Assembly: GCF_947242115.1 (NCBI RefSeq)
Contig: NC_074716.1
Span: forward strand, 13,017,365-13,081,364
Reading direction: 5' to 3'
DNA length: 64,000 bases
Origin: Biomphalaria glabrata
Taxonomy: Eukaryota; Mollusca; Gastropoda; Planorbidae
Part shown: positions 10,501 to 23,500 of the stretch, one piece after another
How positions within the stretch are numbered: position 1 is the stretch's first letter
How the letters are laid out: each line of letters opens with the position of its first letter
Translations under genes and position numbers: made by a program
The notes under the pieces: generated by a model
What the model saw: only the letters and a program-made list of their open reading frames with translations
Database searches by the model: none
Told to the model about the DNA's origin: nothing

Positions 10501-13500
10501 AAAATAAATGTATGTGTCTGTTTGGAAAAAATGGTATATATTGCTGTGTGACTCTTGCTGTTCTGCAGCCTTAAAAGAATCAAGCAAAATAATTGATTGT
10601 TATAAATCTTTAAAACATCTTTCTGTAAAACAGTACTGTAGCTGTAAGGATTTTTTTCTAAAACCTTGAACATTTAGTATTCAAATTGATGGTTTCAGGA
10701 GAAGGAGAAAGCTCTAGAATATCACAACATTTACAGCCGCCCTCGGTCGACACAGGACAACACACCAGAAGATTCTCCTGTCCACAAAGCCAAAAAGAAA
10801 ACCAAGTCATTAACAGAATTAACTCCTAGGGACAAAGCCAGATTTTATGCTGAAAAGAAAAGAGCTGAACTTCAGAGAAAGAAAGATGTAAGTGGAAATA
10901 ATTTTTTTTTATTTAAGTCTCCCTTGATTTCAAGCATATTAATATTATGGCCTTTATGACATTTTTAAAGGGAATATAATAATTAAGACTTTCAATCAAA
11001 TCTCAATTTCTATATTTACTAGTTGATATTACAGTCATTACTCATTATATGATTCCATAAGGTTGTTATTGCCTTAAGAGGTAATAGAAATAAGGCATTC
11101 CACTACCTATAAAATGGTTCCACTGTCATGCTTCTCAAATAGCCTTTGACAACTTAGATATTACTCGCAATTACTTACACTCCTGGATTTCATATGTGAC
11201 TAAGATATTTGGTCCGGTGGAACTGTTATCACTGACTGAAGAAGGCGCAAAGGCCAAACTAGCTAAGTGCAGGAGGGGCCCACTAACCTTTGCTGGCTTA
11301 CCACTTAGGAGAAGGAAAACTTTAAATTCAAACTTCTACTGCTTTGCAGCTATACCCAAACATGGAAAAGGCTTCAGGAGTAACTCTGAGGAAAAATCGG
11401 GTGCCAGTGACCCTTAGGCAACTTGCAGAGCTCTCAATGTAACTGATCTCAAAGTATATTGGAACTTGCCTTTCCTTTCTTCTTATCTTATAAAATACAG
11501 ACGTTACTTCCAAAAAGAAGATGATTGCGTCCTACGTCCTTTGAACACATCAGCTGTGTAGGGGGAACTGCTGTTTGGGCAACATCACTCTAACCATGGC
11601 TAATGCCAGAGCATTAATCTCATGTCTCTGAAATTGTCCATAGTCGCTTTGCGACTGATAGAGTCTGTATAGAACTCATTAGATGTTTCAAGCTAGAATA
11701 TTTCATTAAGGAATACTTTTGAACCAAACAATTATGCAGAGGAGGTGAGAATTTCTTTTAAAGCTGAAGCGTTTTAATAGCTCAGAACTGCTAATTAAAA
11801 CTGTCAGACTGTCTATCACTTTTGTAGTAAAGTAATGTTCTTGCCTCTCCCTCCTTGTCCAATCACATATCCCCCTCACCCCAAGAAAGAAAAACCTAAG
11901 ATTACAAGTCTACAGTTTTCCTAAACCATCTCTTAGTCATTCATCTTTTAATCATGATTCTAGCATCATAAAATATTAAATATGACATTTTATATTTGCA
12001 TGTTGATCATCAACTAGATAAACCAAGTTGTTCAAAACATTTTGTTTGCGCTGTTTCATTTGCTTTTAACATTTTATCATTTATGTGCAGCAAAAAGCAG
12101 AACAGGAGAAAAAGAAAAGAAAACAGTGGGAAGAAGAAGAGAAAGAGAGGAATGAACACAACGCTTCTCCTCCTGAAATTTCATTTCATTCAATCAAGCA
12201 AAAGGAGGAGGAGGATTTTTTCACAGAGCAAAAAGATGATGAAAAGTTATGGAGAGACAGAGAGAACAGAGAGAAACAAGCCAAGGAGGAAATAGAAAAG
12301 AAACGAAGAGTAAGTGCCAAATGGTGTCACCTCTGTGGCTTATACCATTAAAAGTACTAAAAAAAAATAATGTATTTTTTAATAAACGTTTTATCTGAAA
12401 AATCTAATTGATTTAAATAAAAATATTATTTTAACAAAAATCACAGACATCAGGCTCATTCCTTCAAAATAATTTAACATTTAACAAAGAAACAACTTTT
12501 CTGACACACTATTGAGTGGACCATTATTAAATTTAATGTGTTTGTTTTCTAAAGCAACTTTGACATTCTTTTTTCTTATTGACAGGATTTGGAGAAGAGG
12601 CGCAATGATGAAACAAAGTCCAGGAAGGAAAAGGAAGAAAAAGAACATGCGGAGAGAGAAGAAAGAGAAAGAAAAGAAAGGTTAGCAAAAGAAGAAAAGG
12701 AAAGGAGAGCAAAGCAGGAGCAAGAGATTAAAGAACAAGAGGAAAGGGAAAGGAAAGAGAGAGCAGAACAGGAAAAGGAAAGAAAAGAGCGAGAAAGGAG
12801 AGAAAAAGAAAAAGCAGAATTGGAAAAGAAAGCTCAACTGGAAAAAGAAAGATTAGAGAATGATCCAATTTTTCTGGAAGAGAGAAGAAAAAAAGATGAA
12901 CTTCTCAAAAAACTAAATGCCTTAGATGATAATGACCCAGTCCATACAGTTTCATCAAGCAAAAAAACAAAAGATAACACACATTCCATTTTTGGTGATG
13001 GACAAGAAAGTCCATCCAGGAGATCTGACACCAAAGAATACTCATTCTCCAAGCCAGTTAATAATTTGCACCAAGGGAAACCTGCCTATGAAGATGTGTC
13101 TGTACCTTATTTGGAGCGACAGAGACAGAAACGCAGACCATCAGAGGATGATACAGGAGGCTACCAACCATCCTTTGGTCCCCCTAAGTTACCCAGTGGG
13201 TCAAAGATGAACAGCAAGCCTCTGAGTCTTTTTGATGATGATGACGAACCAGCTTTAAAACTGAATAACACTTCCACAACCAACACAACGAAAACTGACA
13301 AGAAGTCAACTGATTTGTTAGAAAATTTATTTGGTCCTCAGGCAGCAAGTTCTAAAAAACCACACAGTAAACCTGCCGATGAAAAAGACACATTTTTCCT
13401 AACTGATCACTCGCCATCCCCTGTAAAAAAACAAGGAAGTGCTGCATCAAATTCTGTCACTACATTCCCATGGGATACAACTTCCAGTAATACCACCACA

Positions 13501-13698
13501 AAAAAACTGAACCTTGAGCCTGAAAAGAAAACAACATTGTTTGGAGGTGGTGCAGCCATCATTGAAGATGATTTTACATCAAATAATAAAGTTTTGCCAC
13601 GCAGACAGCGCCAGCCTAATCTCAACACCTTCTCCAGCAAGCCTTCTGTAACTGCTGTGAGCAGTTTTGATGATGAGATTGAAGAAGTTGTTTTATGA
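7540..13698 (+). CDS. LCA5: Lebercilin (LCA5/LCA5L family), ciliary coiled-coil protein
   Basis: Exons: 7540-7712, 8384-8535, 9173-9386, 10009-10146, 10699-10887, 12091-12309, 12586-13698 (stop TGA). All introns are GT-AG and phases agree, giving about 731 residues; one or more 5' exons are missing. The order is an RG-rich N-terminal stretch, the lebercilin coiled coil (KINELRNKVEELHIQIKDLE, then LREQNRKMKEKYDKTDRYL, ending ALEYHNIYSRPRS), a highly charged E/K/R region, then a tail with DELLKKLNALDDND, TDLLENLFG and the terminal DDEIEEVVL. Human lebercilin has the same landmarks (MEQLFG and VEDEIEEVALR), so the tail supports orthology as strongly as the coiled coil. Lebercilin-family proteins sit at the ciliary base and axoneme and act in intraflagellar transport. 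The neighbour GET1 suggests equivalence to vertebrate LCA5L, though a single pre-duplication gene is more likely. Length is close to the human protein (about 700). Confidence 0.93.
7977..8258 (+). mobile_element. SINE family A in lebercilin intron
   Basis: A full-length family A copy starting GGGGTGGCGTGGTAGCTGAG. It contains CCTGAGTCCACCCAACTC and ends GAGGAAACTTAACTA. It lies in the intron before exon 8384-8535. An oppositely oriented copy lies just after that exon. Confidence 0.9.
8678..8940 (-). mobile_element. SINE family A with 14-bp target duplication
   Basis: Full-length family A copy in reverse orientation within the lebercilin intron after exon 8384-8535. A perfect 14-base duplication, TAAGTTGATTTATA, flanks it at 8664-8677 and 8941-8954. 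This proves retrotransposition and fixes both ends. Confidence 0.95.
9425..9740 (+). mobile_element. Probable LINE tail remnant
   Basis: In one plus-strand frame the translation gives HWFWSTLTLCPRCGKVNC, followed by a region resembling the CxxC...H...C knuckle at the end of some LINE ORF2 proteins. Stops interrupt it. It lies in the lebercilin intron after exon 9173-9386. The call rests on this motif alone. Confidence 0.35.
11040..11560 (-). mobile_element. Repeat block with LINE 3' end
   Basis: The segment around 11470-11550 is, on the minus strand, the same sequence as the LINE terminus at 40440-40525: GTAGGACG(C/T)AATCATC, then TTTTTGGAAGTAACGTCTG and an ATAAGATAAG tail. The upstream part (11190-11430) looks repetitive but is not assigned. 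It lies within the lebercilin intron between exons 10699-10887 and 12091-12309. Confidence 0.55.
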
Positions 13699-14172
13699 GA
13701 AAAAAAGATGTTGTTGACAGAAATGATTAGCCATTCAAAAAAAATTGTGATAATTGTTAATAGTCGAGAATCAACATTTTTCCTCTTTTATCTATTTCTT
13801 TTATTTGCTTCCAAAGAATCAGGTTTTATAATGTTGTGTATGTCTGTTTTTAAAATTATATCTGAATTAATGACTCACTGTCAAAAGTCATCCTTCAATG
13901 TACAGTGGAGGGAGCTCGAAGAAAGAGTCGTACAAAGAAAAGCTGGCTGGACAAGATAAAAGAACAGACCGGCTTAAACATCTGCTGACCAGGAAAAGTG
14001 GACAAATCTGGTTATGTGAACTGTCACAGTGCCCCTATGACAAAAGCCAAGGGACAGATGGTGATGATGATTTAATATGCTAGTGAAATGTATTTTAATG
14101 CAACTCTGGTTTGCAAAGCTACCATCAACACAAAATTATAATCTGTTATAACTTTCACATCACTTTTTCTTC

Positions 14173-14178
14173 AATAAA
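14173..14178 (+). terminator. Candidate poly(A) signal for lebercilin
   Basis: AATAAA lies about 475 bases after the stop codon, followed by a GTGATTG stretch. It is the first canonical hexamer in a plausible place; other downstream sites may be used. Confidence 0.5.
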
Positions 14179-14939
14179 CTGTGATTGAAAGCCACATACC
14201 GGAAACCTACATGATCTAATTGCACCTGTGATACTTTGGCATGTCTCTATACTCTTAATAGAGTATTTAAGCAAAACTGTCTAAGTCGGCTACTGCTAAC
14301 TTCAACAGGATATTGAAAAATGTTTTTACAATGTCAACTCTTTTTAGACTGGGATATTTATAAAATAGAACAGATATTTCCACCTCTTCTACCAATTTCC
14401 AATCCATTAACAATATGATGTGTGATGGTTAATTATATACTACTGTGAAAATGGACCTGGACATTTGGACATATTAGGACTGGTATTAATTATTTGTCAA
14501 AGACAGGTGATAGTTGTGCTATTCTTAACAATGACAGTTAAATTCAAAGTAGACTACTACTAGCATGTCAGTTTTAATCAATTCTCTTGTTGAGTATGAC
14601 AGTCTGAATCTCAGTGACTTAATTGTGTAAGTGGGTCAAAAGTATGATGGGTTTTCTTGTTATACAAGTTTGTTTTTTATATGAATGTATAAATTATCCC
14701 AATTTATGCTACAGCCTACATGTTATGAAATTACTTCATTATTTTGTGTGTAAAGCTGTTACTATTGAAAAACTAGAAGCAAAGTTTTTATAAATGATAA
14801 AAAAGGTTAATTTTTCTGCATTACATACCCTGACAGATAATATGGAACCAAACTTGGCATCTGCTTGTCACTAGGATAAATATTTTATTAAACAAAGAAT
14901 TGTTGAGCTTCAATTAAAATTTTTACTTTTCTATATTTT

Positions 14940-15080
14940 GATGGCTGCCTGGTCATGTGTTATGCACTCTAGACTGTCGTCTCAGTGGTCCTGGGTTCAT
15001 CCTGCTGGATGTTTGGGCTAGGATGAAATACTCTTCAGGTCTGAAGGAGCCTCTGAAACGTGTAGAACAATATGGAGTTT
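14940..15080 (+). mobile_element. SINE family B
   Basis: Starts TGGCTGCCTGGTCATGTG, then CTCTAGACTGTCGTCTCAG, a B-box-like GGTCCTGGGTTCATCC, and a tail CTGAAGGAGCCTCTGAAACG. It is the clearest of the three family B copies and lies downstream of lebercilin. Confidence 0.8.
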
Positions 15081-15089
15081 CCTTAGCTG

Positions 15090-16680
15090 AAATTTCGTAC
15101 CATTATATTAAAGGGTAAAAGCATTTCATATTAAAGATTATATTGAAAAGCTTTACAATTAATCAAATGTAATAATTATCACATATTTATTTTTTATACT
15201 CATTTTAAAATTATTTAATGTTAACTTATTGGTTAACACATTGTCCAGTTTTGTGATCAGTTGTTGATAGCTTTATACATTGTATATTTAGTTCTCTTGT
15301 TTATTTTGTATCACGTTAATATTGGTACAGTTTCATTGAAAGGTCAATCTCATTTTTGCATATCACAAATAAATAATTTCATTCAAAAGTGTGTTTTAAA
15401 ACATTCATTCAGATATAGTTACTATATCTAGTGATAGACCTGTAATAAAGAAGAGATGTACAGGTTTACTTTATTTAAAGTATTCACTGAAAAATCAAGT
15501 CAGTAAAGTTCTTTAAAATAAAAGGTCTGCCAATGTAAGCTCATCAAACAAAATTAGCTGTTCCTAAATCCAGTGATTGCTGGAGTGTGTACAACTTAAC
15601 ATCCTTGCTACTGTCGAAAAACAATTGAGTTTTAAACCCAAGAGCTTAAGTTTAAAAAGTGGATATAGTAGTATTAACATTTTTTTGTAGCGTTTAAACA
15701 ATCTTGAAGCTGGCAAAAATAAATTATGATTCAGATAGAAATAATTTAGTCTAACTAAAACTGTGATGCCTAACCTAATTCGATCTGTTCACTTTTCCTT
15801 GTAGATTCTTCATTCAGAGTCCCTATTTATCAACACACAAAGGTCATGGTACCAATCCATCAGAGAAAAGTGAGGGCTCTAAAAATACATTTTTCAACTT
15901 TTTTTTTTTTTGTAGGGGGGATTTTTTACACTTTGTGCCGACGTTTCCGAGGGCCGATTTTGGGCATTACTGAACTAAAATATGCCATTGCTTAGTTGAA
16001 GTGGAAGAGAAAAAAAAAACATTCTTTCAATAGAAGAATGCTATGCTGGAAGCATTTTCTGAAAACAAATTTGACCACATGGAATAAAGGAATAACTTTT
16101 CTGGTTTGTTTTTCAATTGTGCCTTTAGGGCTTACTCACTCCACCATGGATTCCAGACATTGAAGCTGCATTAACATATAGACTTCTAGGCTTACTTGAG
16201 TTAGAAAAATCATAATGTCTAGGCCATCCCCTTCCAGGCATTTTAAAACTGAACTTATCAATTCTTCCCCCTACAAAGAGAAAAATCCTGACAAATTTGT
16301 GAATATAATATCCGCTGTGTTTTCAAAGAAGATACCAAAATAAGCCTGCATTGCAGCCTTTAGGTCTCAAGCAGACTTTTTTCCTTTACTTGATGGGCTA
16401 AACATTTTTAGGCTTAAATACAATCCAAATTTTGGATGTAAGATTAGAAGCATAATTTTTGTGCATTGCTGACTTTCAACCTTAAAAGATATTCTTTCAG
16501 CAGACCTACCCAGCATATTTACACACAACTGGTCCAAGGAAACTCCTTTTATTTGATGAAGACTATCTTCAATGTGGCCGCAAAATGTTAAAATCTTGTT
16601 TTAATAGAAATAATGTACAATGTAAATAAAAACACAATAAAAGTAACCCAGCAATCCAAAGCAGGCCACTAGTAGGGTGT
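15090..16680. other. Intergenic, AT-rich; one MITE-like fragment
   Basis: No gene was recognised. The piece at 15911-15972 (TTTGTGCCGACGTTTC, GGGCCGATTTTGGGC, ATTACTG) resembles 55450-55546 and looks like one end of a hAT-type MITE. The rest is unassigned. Confidence 0.45.
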
Positions 16681-16689
16681 ACTTCAACA

Positions 16690-17510
16690 ACAATATTGGA
16701 GACTGGTTTATAACTCTCACTAACACTTTTCAATATCTTCCTTGAAAGGATAATGGAAGATGCTCTGGAAGGCTATCATATGAAGATTCTGTAAGCATTG
16801 GAGGAAGAAGAATTAGACCTACTAACGTGCGCTTTGCAGACAAAATAGATGGTCTGGTTGAGACTGAAGTAGAGTTAACTGACTCGGTGATGAGCATAGA
16901 CAAGACATCCGTAGTAAATGGTATGCGAATCAATGCCAAAAAAAAAAAAAAAATTATGACCAATAGCCAACAGGACTTAAAAGACACATCAACATTGGAG
17001 GTGAAAAGACGAGATCATTTCTATTAGCAAGAATTGCAGTCCTTTCAAAACAATATGGAAATTCAATGACATAGTCCTCAGCACTAAAATCAAGACTTGC
17101 GCTCCATGGTCATGGCCCAATTCTTATGGCCTATATGCTTGCTAATCCTGGGCACTGACTGCAGACCTAGAGAGGAGGTAACACATACAAAGACCTCATC
17201 AAAAATGAAAAGATTAGAAACCGGACCCCACAATGGCCTGCTAACTACTGTCGAAAAACGCAAACTAAAATATCTCAAGGCCCTCAGAGTTCGCAAAAAC
17301 CTTCCTTCAGGGAATAGTACCAGAAAAAGATGAAGAGGCAGACAGAGAAAGCGATGTGAAGATAACATTAAACAATGTCATTAAGAGAGATTCTATAAAA
17401 AGCAAAAGACAGAGGAATAGAGAAAGACTGTCAACAGTTCTTGTGTGGTGCCCCAATAGTCCAACAGACTAAGGGATAGGTGAAGAATGTGATATCAAGC
17501 AATCAGTGCA
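16690..17510 (+). mobile_element. LINE fragment: RT C-terminal part to ORF2 end
   Basis: Shifting plus-strand frames give LFNIFLERIMEDALEGY, VSIGGRRI, NVRFADKIDGLVETEVEL, INAKK and IMTNSQQ, then further down the C-terminal RQTEK and VVPQRSTR-like region. These are landmarks of the reverse transcriptase (FADD-box region) and C-terminus of an RTE-like non-LTR element; here the box reads FADK. Stops and frame changes make it dead. Pieces of the same family recur at 26739-26930, 53255-54040 and 55550-55690. Two related blocks of about 63 bases at 17527-17630 follow it. Confidence 0.8.
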
Positions 17511-18430
17511 AGATGTTCATCTATTTTTCTTTTCGTGAGTCATGTCAATGATTTTCCTGTCAATTGTTTTGTTTGTCTATATCCACCTTCTTCTTTTCAT
17601 GAATCAAATCAATGACTTTCCTGTCACCTGCCAATGTTTTCTTTTTTTGTTCTAATTTTGTACTTAGGGTTAGATATAATCTTATAGACTATAGACCCAT
17701 TCTTTGGAGACAACTGGCACACCTTTGATTTCTCTTTGATTCCTCTTACTGTCCTTGATTTGAACATTTTTATTTCTTTTTAAAAGTGCAATTTTTCCCT
17801 CGTTGGAAGTCACCTGCTTTTGGGTGTCAAACAGTGCTGTTCGTAGCTCCAGTGAGGCAACTTCTTCAAAGCATTGCCTTCAGTTTTTTTTTAACATTTC
17901 TTCTACATATTGTAACATGCATTACACACCGGCTGCGCCTGTTTCCGGGGTTAGAATTTCACTTTAACTCATACTAAACACTTTAATTATTTTCTACTTT
18001 TTAAGGCATTTCAATAAAAGTGTTGATTTTTTAAATTTAATTATAATTTATTATTATTTAATGAACATAGTTTTAAAAGTCTTATACAATTAGAGATAAA
18101 CATAAACAATTGGCTTTTAGTAAGTTAACATCCTTTATTTGACTTCATTTTTGCATATGAAATTTAAAACCAGGTTGTTTGAGAATATTTTTGTCCAAAG
18201 ATTTATTTGGAAACTATTCACATAACCTTTTACTCCTGTAAGCAAAAAAAACACAACAAAAATACATTTTATAATTGTTCTTTATATAGCATAAAATTAA
18301 GGACACAACATGGCTGAAACCAATAAGAAGATAGAATCCAATACATCAATTTTATTGTGGCTCGACATGCTAGTTAAAAAGTAAAAGGAGAACAAAGAAA
18401 TATATTTCTAGGATCTCAATTCTTGTGGAG

Positions 18431-18648
18431 GGGTGTCGTGGCTCAGTGATAAAGTGCTTGGCTTCTGAACCAGAGGTTACGGGTTTGAATGCTGGTAAAC
18501 ACTGATTTTTAATTTTGGAATCTTTAGGCACCTTTGAGACATTAGTTAGGGAATAGTAAAAGCGGTTGGTCATTGTGCTTGCCACATGGCACCCTCATTA
18601 GCCATCATCTGCCCTATAAATTGCAAGGTCTGAAAGGGGAACTTGACT
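18431..18648 (+). mobile_element. SINE family A with 13-bp target duplication
   Basis: Family A copy starting GGGTGTCGTGGCTCAGTG and ending GGGGAACTTGACT. A perfect 13-base duplication, AATTCTTGTGGAG, flanks it at 18418-18430 and 18649-18661. Internal deletions shorten the body. Confidence 0.93.
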
Positions 18649-18661
18649 AATTCTTGTGGAG

Positions 18662-20560
18662 TGGTAATGCTGTAAGATGTGGGATAGTGATTTAAATCCT
18701 GCCACTGATAATACCTTGCTGTTCTTGGGAAGATGAGACTAAATATTAGTATGTTGTAACAGAAAAAAAGAATAAATACTGGTTCTATATACCATCCAGA
18801 TCTAAAGCAGTATTTTTACACAAATATTATATAACATAATTGTATCAGTTTTTCTTGCTTTAATCCTTTCATCAAACTACTTGAAACACAAGAGCTACAA
18901 AAAAAATCTCAATAACACAACACTTTCAAACACCTGATATGTACCATACACAATTGTTGGCATACAAAATGAATTAAAATTGCAGACCACTGGCATAGTG
19001 TATCAACATAATACTATATACTGTAAAGAATCTAATGTAGGTCGGATGTTCGATGTGAATTTATTTTTTCTAAGTGGAATAAAACAACGAATGATTCTAA
19101 ACAACAGAGAAGGTTAATTTGTAATTTCTATGGCCCATGATGCCATTCATTATGGTACGACATATTGCACTTGCAAAAGTGAGATTTCAACCCATTGATT
19201 ACAAACAAATTTCCTCCTCGGGTCTTCAGCTTGCAAGCTTTATTACAAAAGTCAACAGGTGTAAATAGAGATGCTAGGTTGAAGGGTGAAAGATTTGAAC
19301 TTATGAATTACAAACACATTCCTTCTTAACAGAAGGAACAGATATGTCTGAAGCATGTCCATGTGTAAATGTAGTCATGCTTGTCAATTAGAAACTTCAA
19401 ATCTGGTAAGTCATTGGTTTTCCTTGCTGATTCAGGTAACCCATTCCATGCTCTAATGGAACTTGGGAAGAAGAAGCATTACTTAACAGCTGTGTAATAC
19501 TTTTTACATGATTAAAATTAATGCAATTCTTTAGTAATATAGATCAGTGCTGCATTGTTTAACAAACATGTTAAGCAGCAAAATATAAGGTAAAAAAAAT
19601 GAATCGGCATAGACATTTTAATATAGGCTCAATTACACACTGCACATCCTTCTACAATGCACATAAACACAAAACAATAGCAATAGTACACATTCCTGGT
19701 TTCATTTCAGAAAGAAGCAAAACAATGTAAGGTATACAAAAAAAGGTATCTTTATTTTGAAAGGCACTTGTAATTAGAATGTAAATAAAAAAATGTTCAA
19801 TCAAAACTTTCTTTGCACTAACTTAGTTATTGCACTCGATAAAAAAAAAGGATCTGTGCTTTTTATGACGGCCCATATCTTTAAACATTTAATTATTACT
19901 CTTAATAAACGAACAAAAACATTAATGCTTAACAAGTAATGTTAAAAATCAGTCTTCATGAGGAAGTTAATAGGATTATTAGAAAAAAAGGAATGGGTAT
20001 AATAAAATACACAAACAAAGCAATGTGCTGTATCGACCTTCCAAACTGATACTTGTCAATGTTAAACAAATAACTGAAGAACTGAAGGTGGAGGTTAAAA
20101 AAAAAAAAAAAAAACTGTGTTAAATTTATTTTAGGAATTATTTCTAGAAATGCTTCAAATAGTAAGTGTACACTAATGGACTGGCAAGTGTATGAAATAT
20201 TTCCAAAAAAATAAAGAAAGAATACATTTCATATTAAAAAAGTTTACGCAGCTATACAAAACATTTTTTTAAATAGCTAACTAAATTATCTTCACAAATA
20301 AAGTAAGAAACACTAATAATAAAGCATTTAAAAAGCATAACAAAAGTTACAGCCAAAACTTCATTTATGGCTGTGTTTGGTTTTAATAACTGTTGCAACA
20401 CAAACCCACACACTCAAATGACACTAACGTCCTACAAAAAGTTCTTGTTTCAACTCTCATGCTTGAAACTTTTCACCAAAACTTTTACTCTAAAATGTTG
20501 CAACATATAAATGTACTCCAATCACACAAAAGTCACACACAAATCAGTCTCCTTCAACAG
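18662..20560. other. 3' flank of GET1; LINE relic and AT-rich DNA
   Basis: Downstream of the minus-strand GET1 gene, so part is probably its 3' UTR (a minus-strand AATAAA lies at 20125-20130). A LINE C-terminus relic sits at 19330-19512. Nothing else was recognised. Confidence 0.5.
19330..19512 (-). mobile_element. LINE C-terminus relic
   Basis: Minus-strand translation approximates an SIRAWNGLPESARKTNDLP motif, then FLIDKHDY. This is the conserved C-terminal box of a LINE family that also appears at 32140-32225, 37197-37290 and 40265-40525. Only the last 60 or so codons survive. Confidence 0.65.
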
Positions 20561-20562
20561 CC

Positions 20563-23500
20563 TCACAGGAAACTTTCCACCAAAACTTTAGCTCTATGGA
20601 TCACTGCATTAGAGACAAGAACCCAGCATCCTAAGCCCACAGCTCCTGGGGAAAAAAAGCAAACATTATTTCACATTTTCAACTAAAACAACACTCAAAT
20701 TTGTTCTCTGTAACTATATCTTAGTAATTCAAAACAAATAAGTCTGGTACTGGATCACACCATAAGATAAAATTCAAAAAAAACAGTCATTAAAGTGTAA
20801 AAATTATTTTGTATATTAACTGTAAATATGTTAACATATTTGTACATGCAAGATTCTCTGCCAAGAGTTGTATTTGAGAGTATATTTATTTTTATTTTTA
20901 ACTGTAAGAGTGTCTGAATGTTTGTTGCTGAGACACTATGTCAGCATAGGTGTTGTCTCATCATCTGGCTTGTGCAGTTTCTTGTCACTTGCTCTATTGC
21001 CTTTGAAGAGATTGTTGTATATACAAGTTATATACAAGACTGACACAAGTAAGTAACTCAGTATTTAAAACTTCACTGTTATGTATGTATTTTATATTTA
21101 AGGTTTATGCAAGAATGCCAGTATCATCTGGAACAACACCTGAGGAAACGTCACATCCTGTCTTTATTTAAACATGTAGGTTCCAGAGAACACCTGCTTC
21201 AGTGTCATCAAGCCGGGGTCACACATAGTGACCTCTATCTGTCACTGTTCATTAGTAACTGCCCCCTTCTTAGATCTGTTCGTCCCCATGAACAACATGT
21301 GAGGACACGTCACATCCTGTCTTTGTTTATACGCGTAGATTCCAGAGAACATTGGCTGCTGTGTTATCACGCTGGGGTCACACGTTGACCTCTACTTGTC
21401 ACTGTTCATTTATAACACTATATATATATATATATATATATATAATACTCCTAAAAAAAATAATTTTAAAAACCCTTACAGTCTCTCATTGCAACAGTTT
21501 TAAAAAAAAAGGAAAAGATGAAGATTTATGTCAGAAACTAAAAAAAAAAAAAAAAATTTCCACAACCTGCCACCCTTCACACTCTGCATACTTTTTGTTG
21601 ATGGCTGAAGACAGATGTTCAAATAAAAACAACTTACCAGGTATTCCAGTTGGAAATGCAACAATTCTAGCAAATGGGGAAACCCAAGATTCTTCTAGCA
21701 TTAAGAGTGGCTCACTGCGAAGTATAACCATCAGCACCAGCATGACGATAGCCTGATAAATGCACAATAATTACCAAGTTTAAATACAAGATAATATTCT
21801 GCTAATTAAAAGCTGATGACCTATTTAATATGTTATGATACCCTGTTAAATATCTTTTAGGTTATTTTATATGAATGAAATTTAGTGGAGTTCTTGAAAT
21901 CAAACCTACATTTTTTTTAACACAAATTTAATCTAGGAATCCTCGATACACTATAATGAATCTCCACCCTGGGACGAAAGCCCTCTTCCTACTATAAGGG
22001 ACCATATTGAAAACATAAAAAGAAAATCTGATTACAGACCAACAGAGCTCAAGGAAATAGTGAACTGTTTTCTACATACCAATTACCCTAGCAATCAGTG
22101 GATCAGAGTTTACACGGATGGCTCATCCCATAAAGCCACCACAAATGGAGGAGCTGGAATACTTATCGAATGGCCAGATGGAGGAAAACTAGAAAAATCC
22201 ATTGCAACTGGAGAGCTAGCTCTCTGACAGTCACAGAGCAGAAAGGGAAGCACTAGCACTAGCTGCTACCATGCTAGCAAATCATCCAAGTTCCCCTCAC
22301 AGTCAGATTGTCTTTCTAACAGACGCAAAAACAACCCTCCAAAGCTTGCAAAACTCTGATTCCCCTTATATTAAAAACCTGAGAACAGCACTTACAAAGC
22401 TCAACCACAACAGCAAAAAAACTGTTATTCAATGGATACCAGCTCACATACAACTAGCAGGAAATGAGAAGGCTGACACACTCGCCAAGAGTGGGAGAAC
22501 AAACTCACAAGTAAACTCTGCACTCTATCCAGAAGAAATGAAGAAATTAATTGTAGATAAAATAAATGAGAAATGGACGAGCTCCCATCCAAATCACAAG
22601 AAAGATGATGCTTACTATAAGCTATCCCGACAAGACCAACAGTCTAATCTTTCGACTCAGGACCGGACACAACAGAATGCGACAACACATGTTCCGGAAG
22701 CTCAAAATTGGAACCAATGAAATCTGCCCATGTGGAGTATCACCAGAAAATGCTGACCACGTCCTCCAAAACTGCTCTCTCTACCAAGAGGCCCGTATAA
22801 GACATTGGCCCCAAATCACCCCAATAGAAAGAAAACTATATGGAGAGCTCCCTGATTTGGAAACCACTGCGCAGTTCATCTCATGTATTGGTCTAGTCAT
22901 ATGAACACTCCAACATAACAATGAGAACGATGAAGAAGAAGAAGAAATCTAGGAAACATCACATTATTAATGGTATGCGCTTGGACATTTTTGATAGAAT
23001 TCCACCTTCCCATGTTTCTTGAGTAGTAACACAAATATCTTAACTCTGACAACATAAGGCTTGACTTGTCATGGTATTGCCTGGTTTCTAATTAGACATC
23101 ATTAAGGATCTATCCCAGTAACGCTACAGTCCATGAAGAGCTCTTGACTGCTTCAGCAAATTCTTTCAATCAGATCTCTCTTAAGTTTTTCATCTCCATG
23201 CTCAAACTTGTACAAGATATGCCTCTACATTAACAATCCAACATATTTGGGGTCTGTCTTTGGAGTGCCTGCCTTTGGTTTTTATTAAGCCCCCCCTCTT
23301 TAAAAAAAACAACCCTACTCACGTGTACAATGTATATTGCAGCAGTAACTTTCATTCTTAAGTAGACAATGAATGTCCTTCTCTCTTTGTCTAAAAATGA
23401 AGCCAATATTAAAAATGTTATTTACTTTTGTTTCAATTTTAATAAATGAGTAATTAAAATTCAAGTGTTCTGCCTATAAATGTATTTCATTGTTGACAAA

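Noticed and set aside
20393-20686. Plus-strand frame of 97 codons
   Set aside because: It covers the reverse complement of the last GET1 exon; the minus-strand reading has homology and a proper acceptor.
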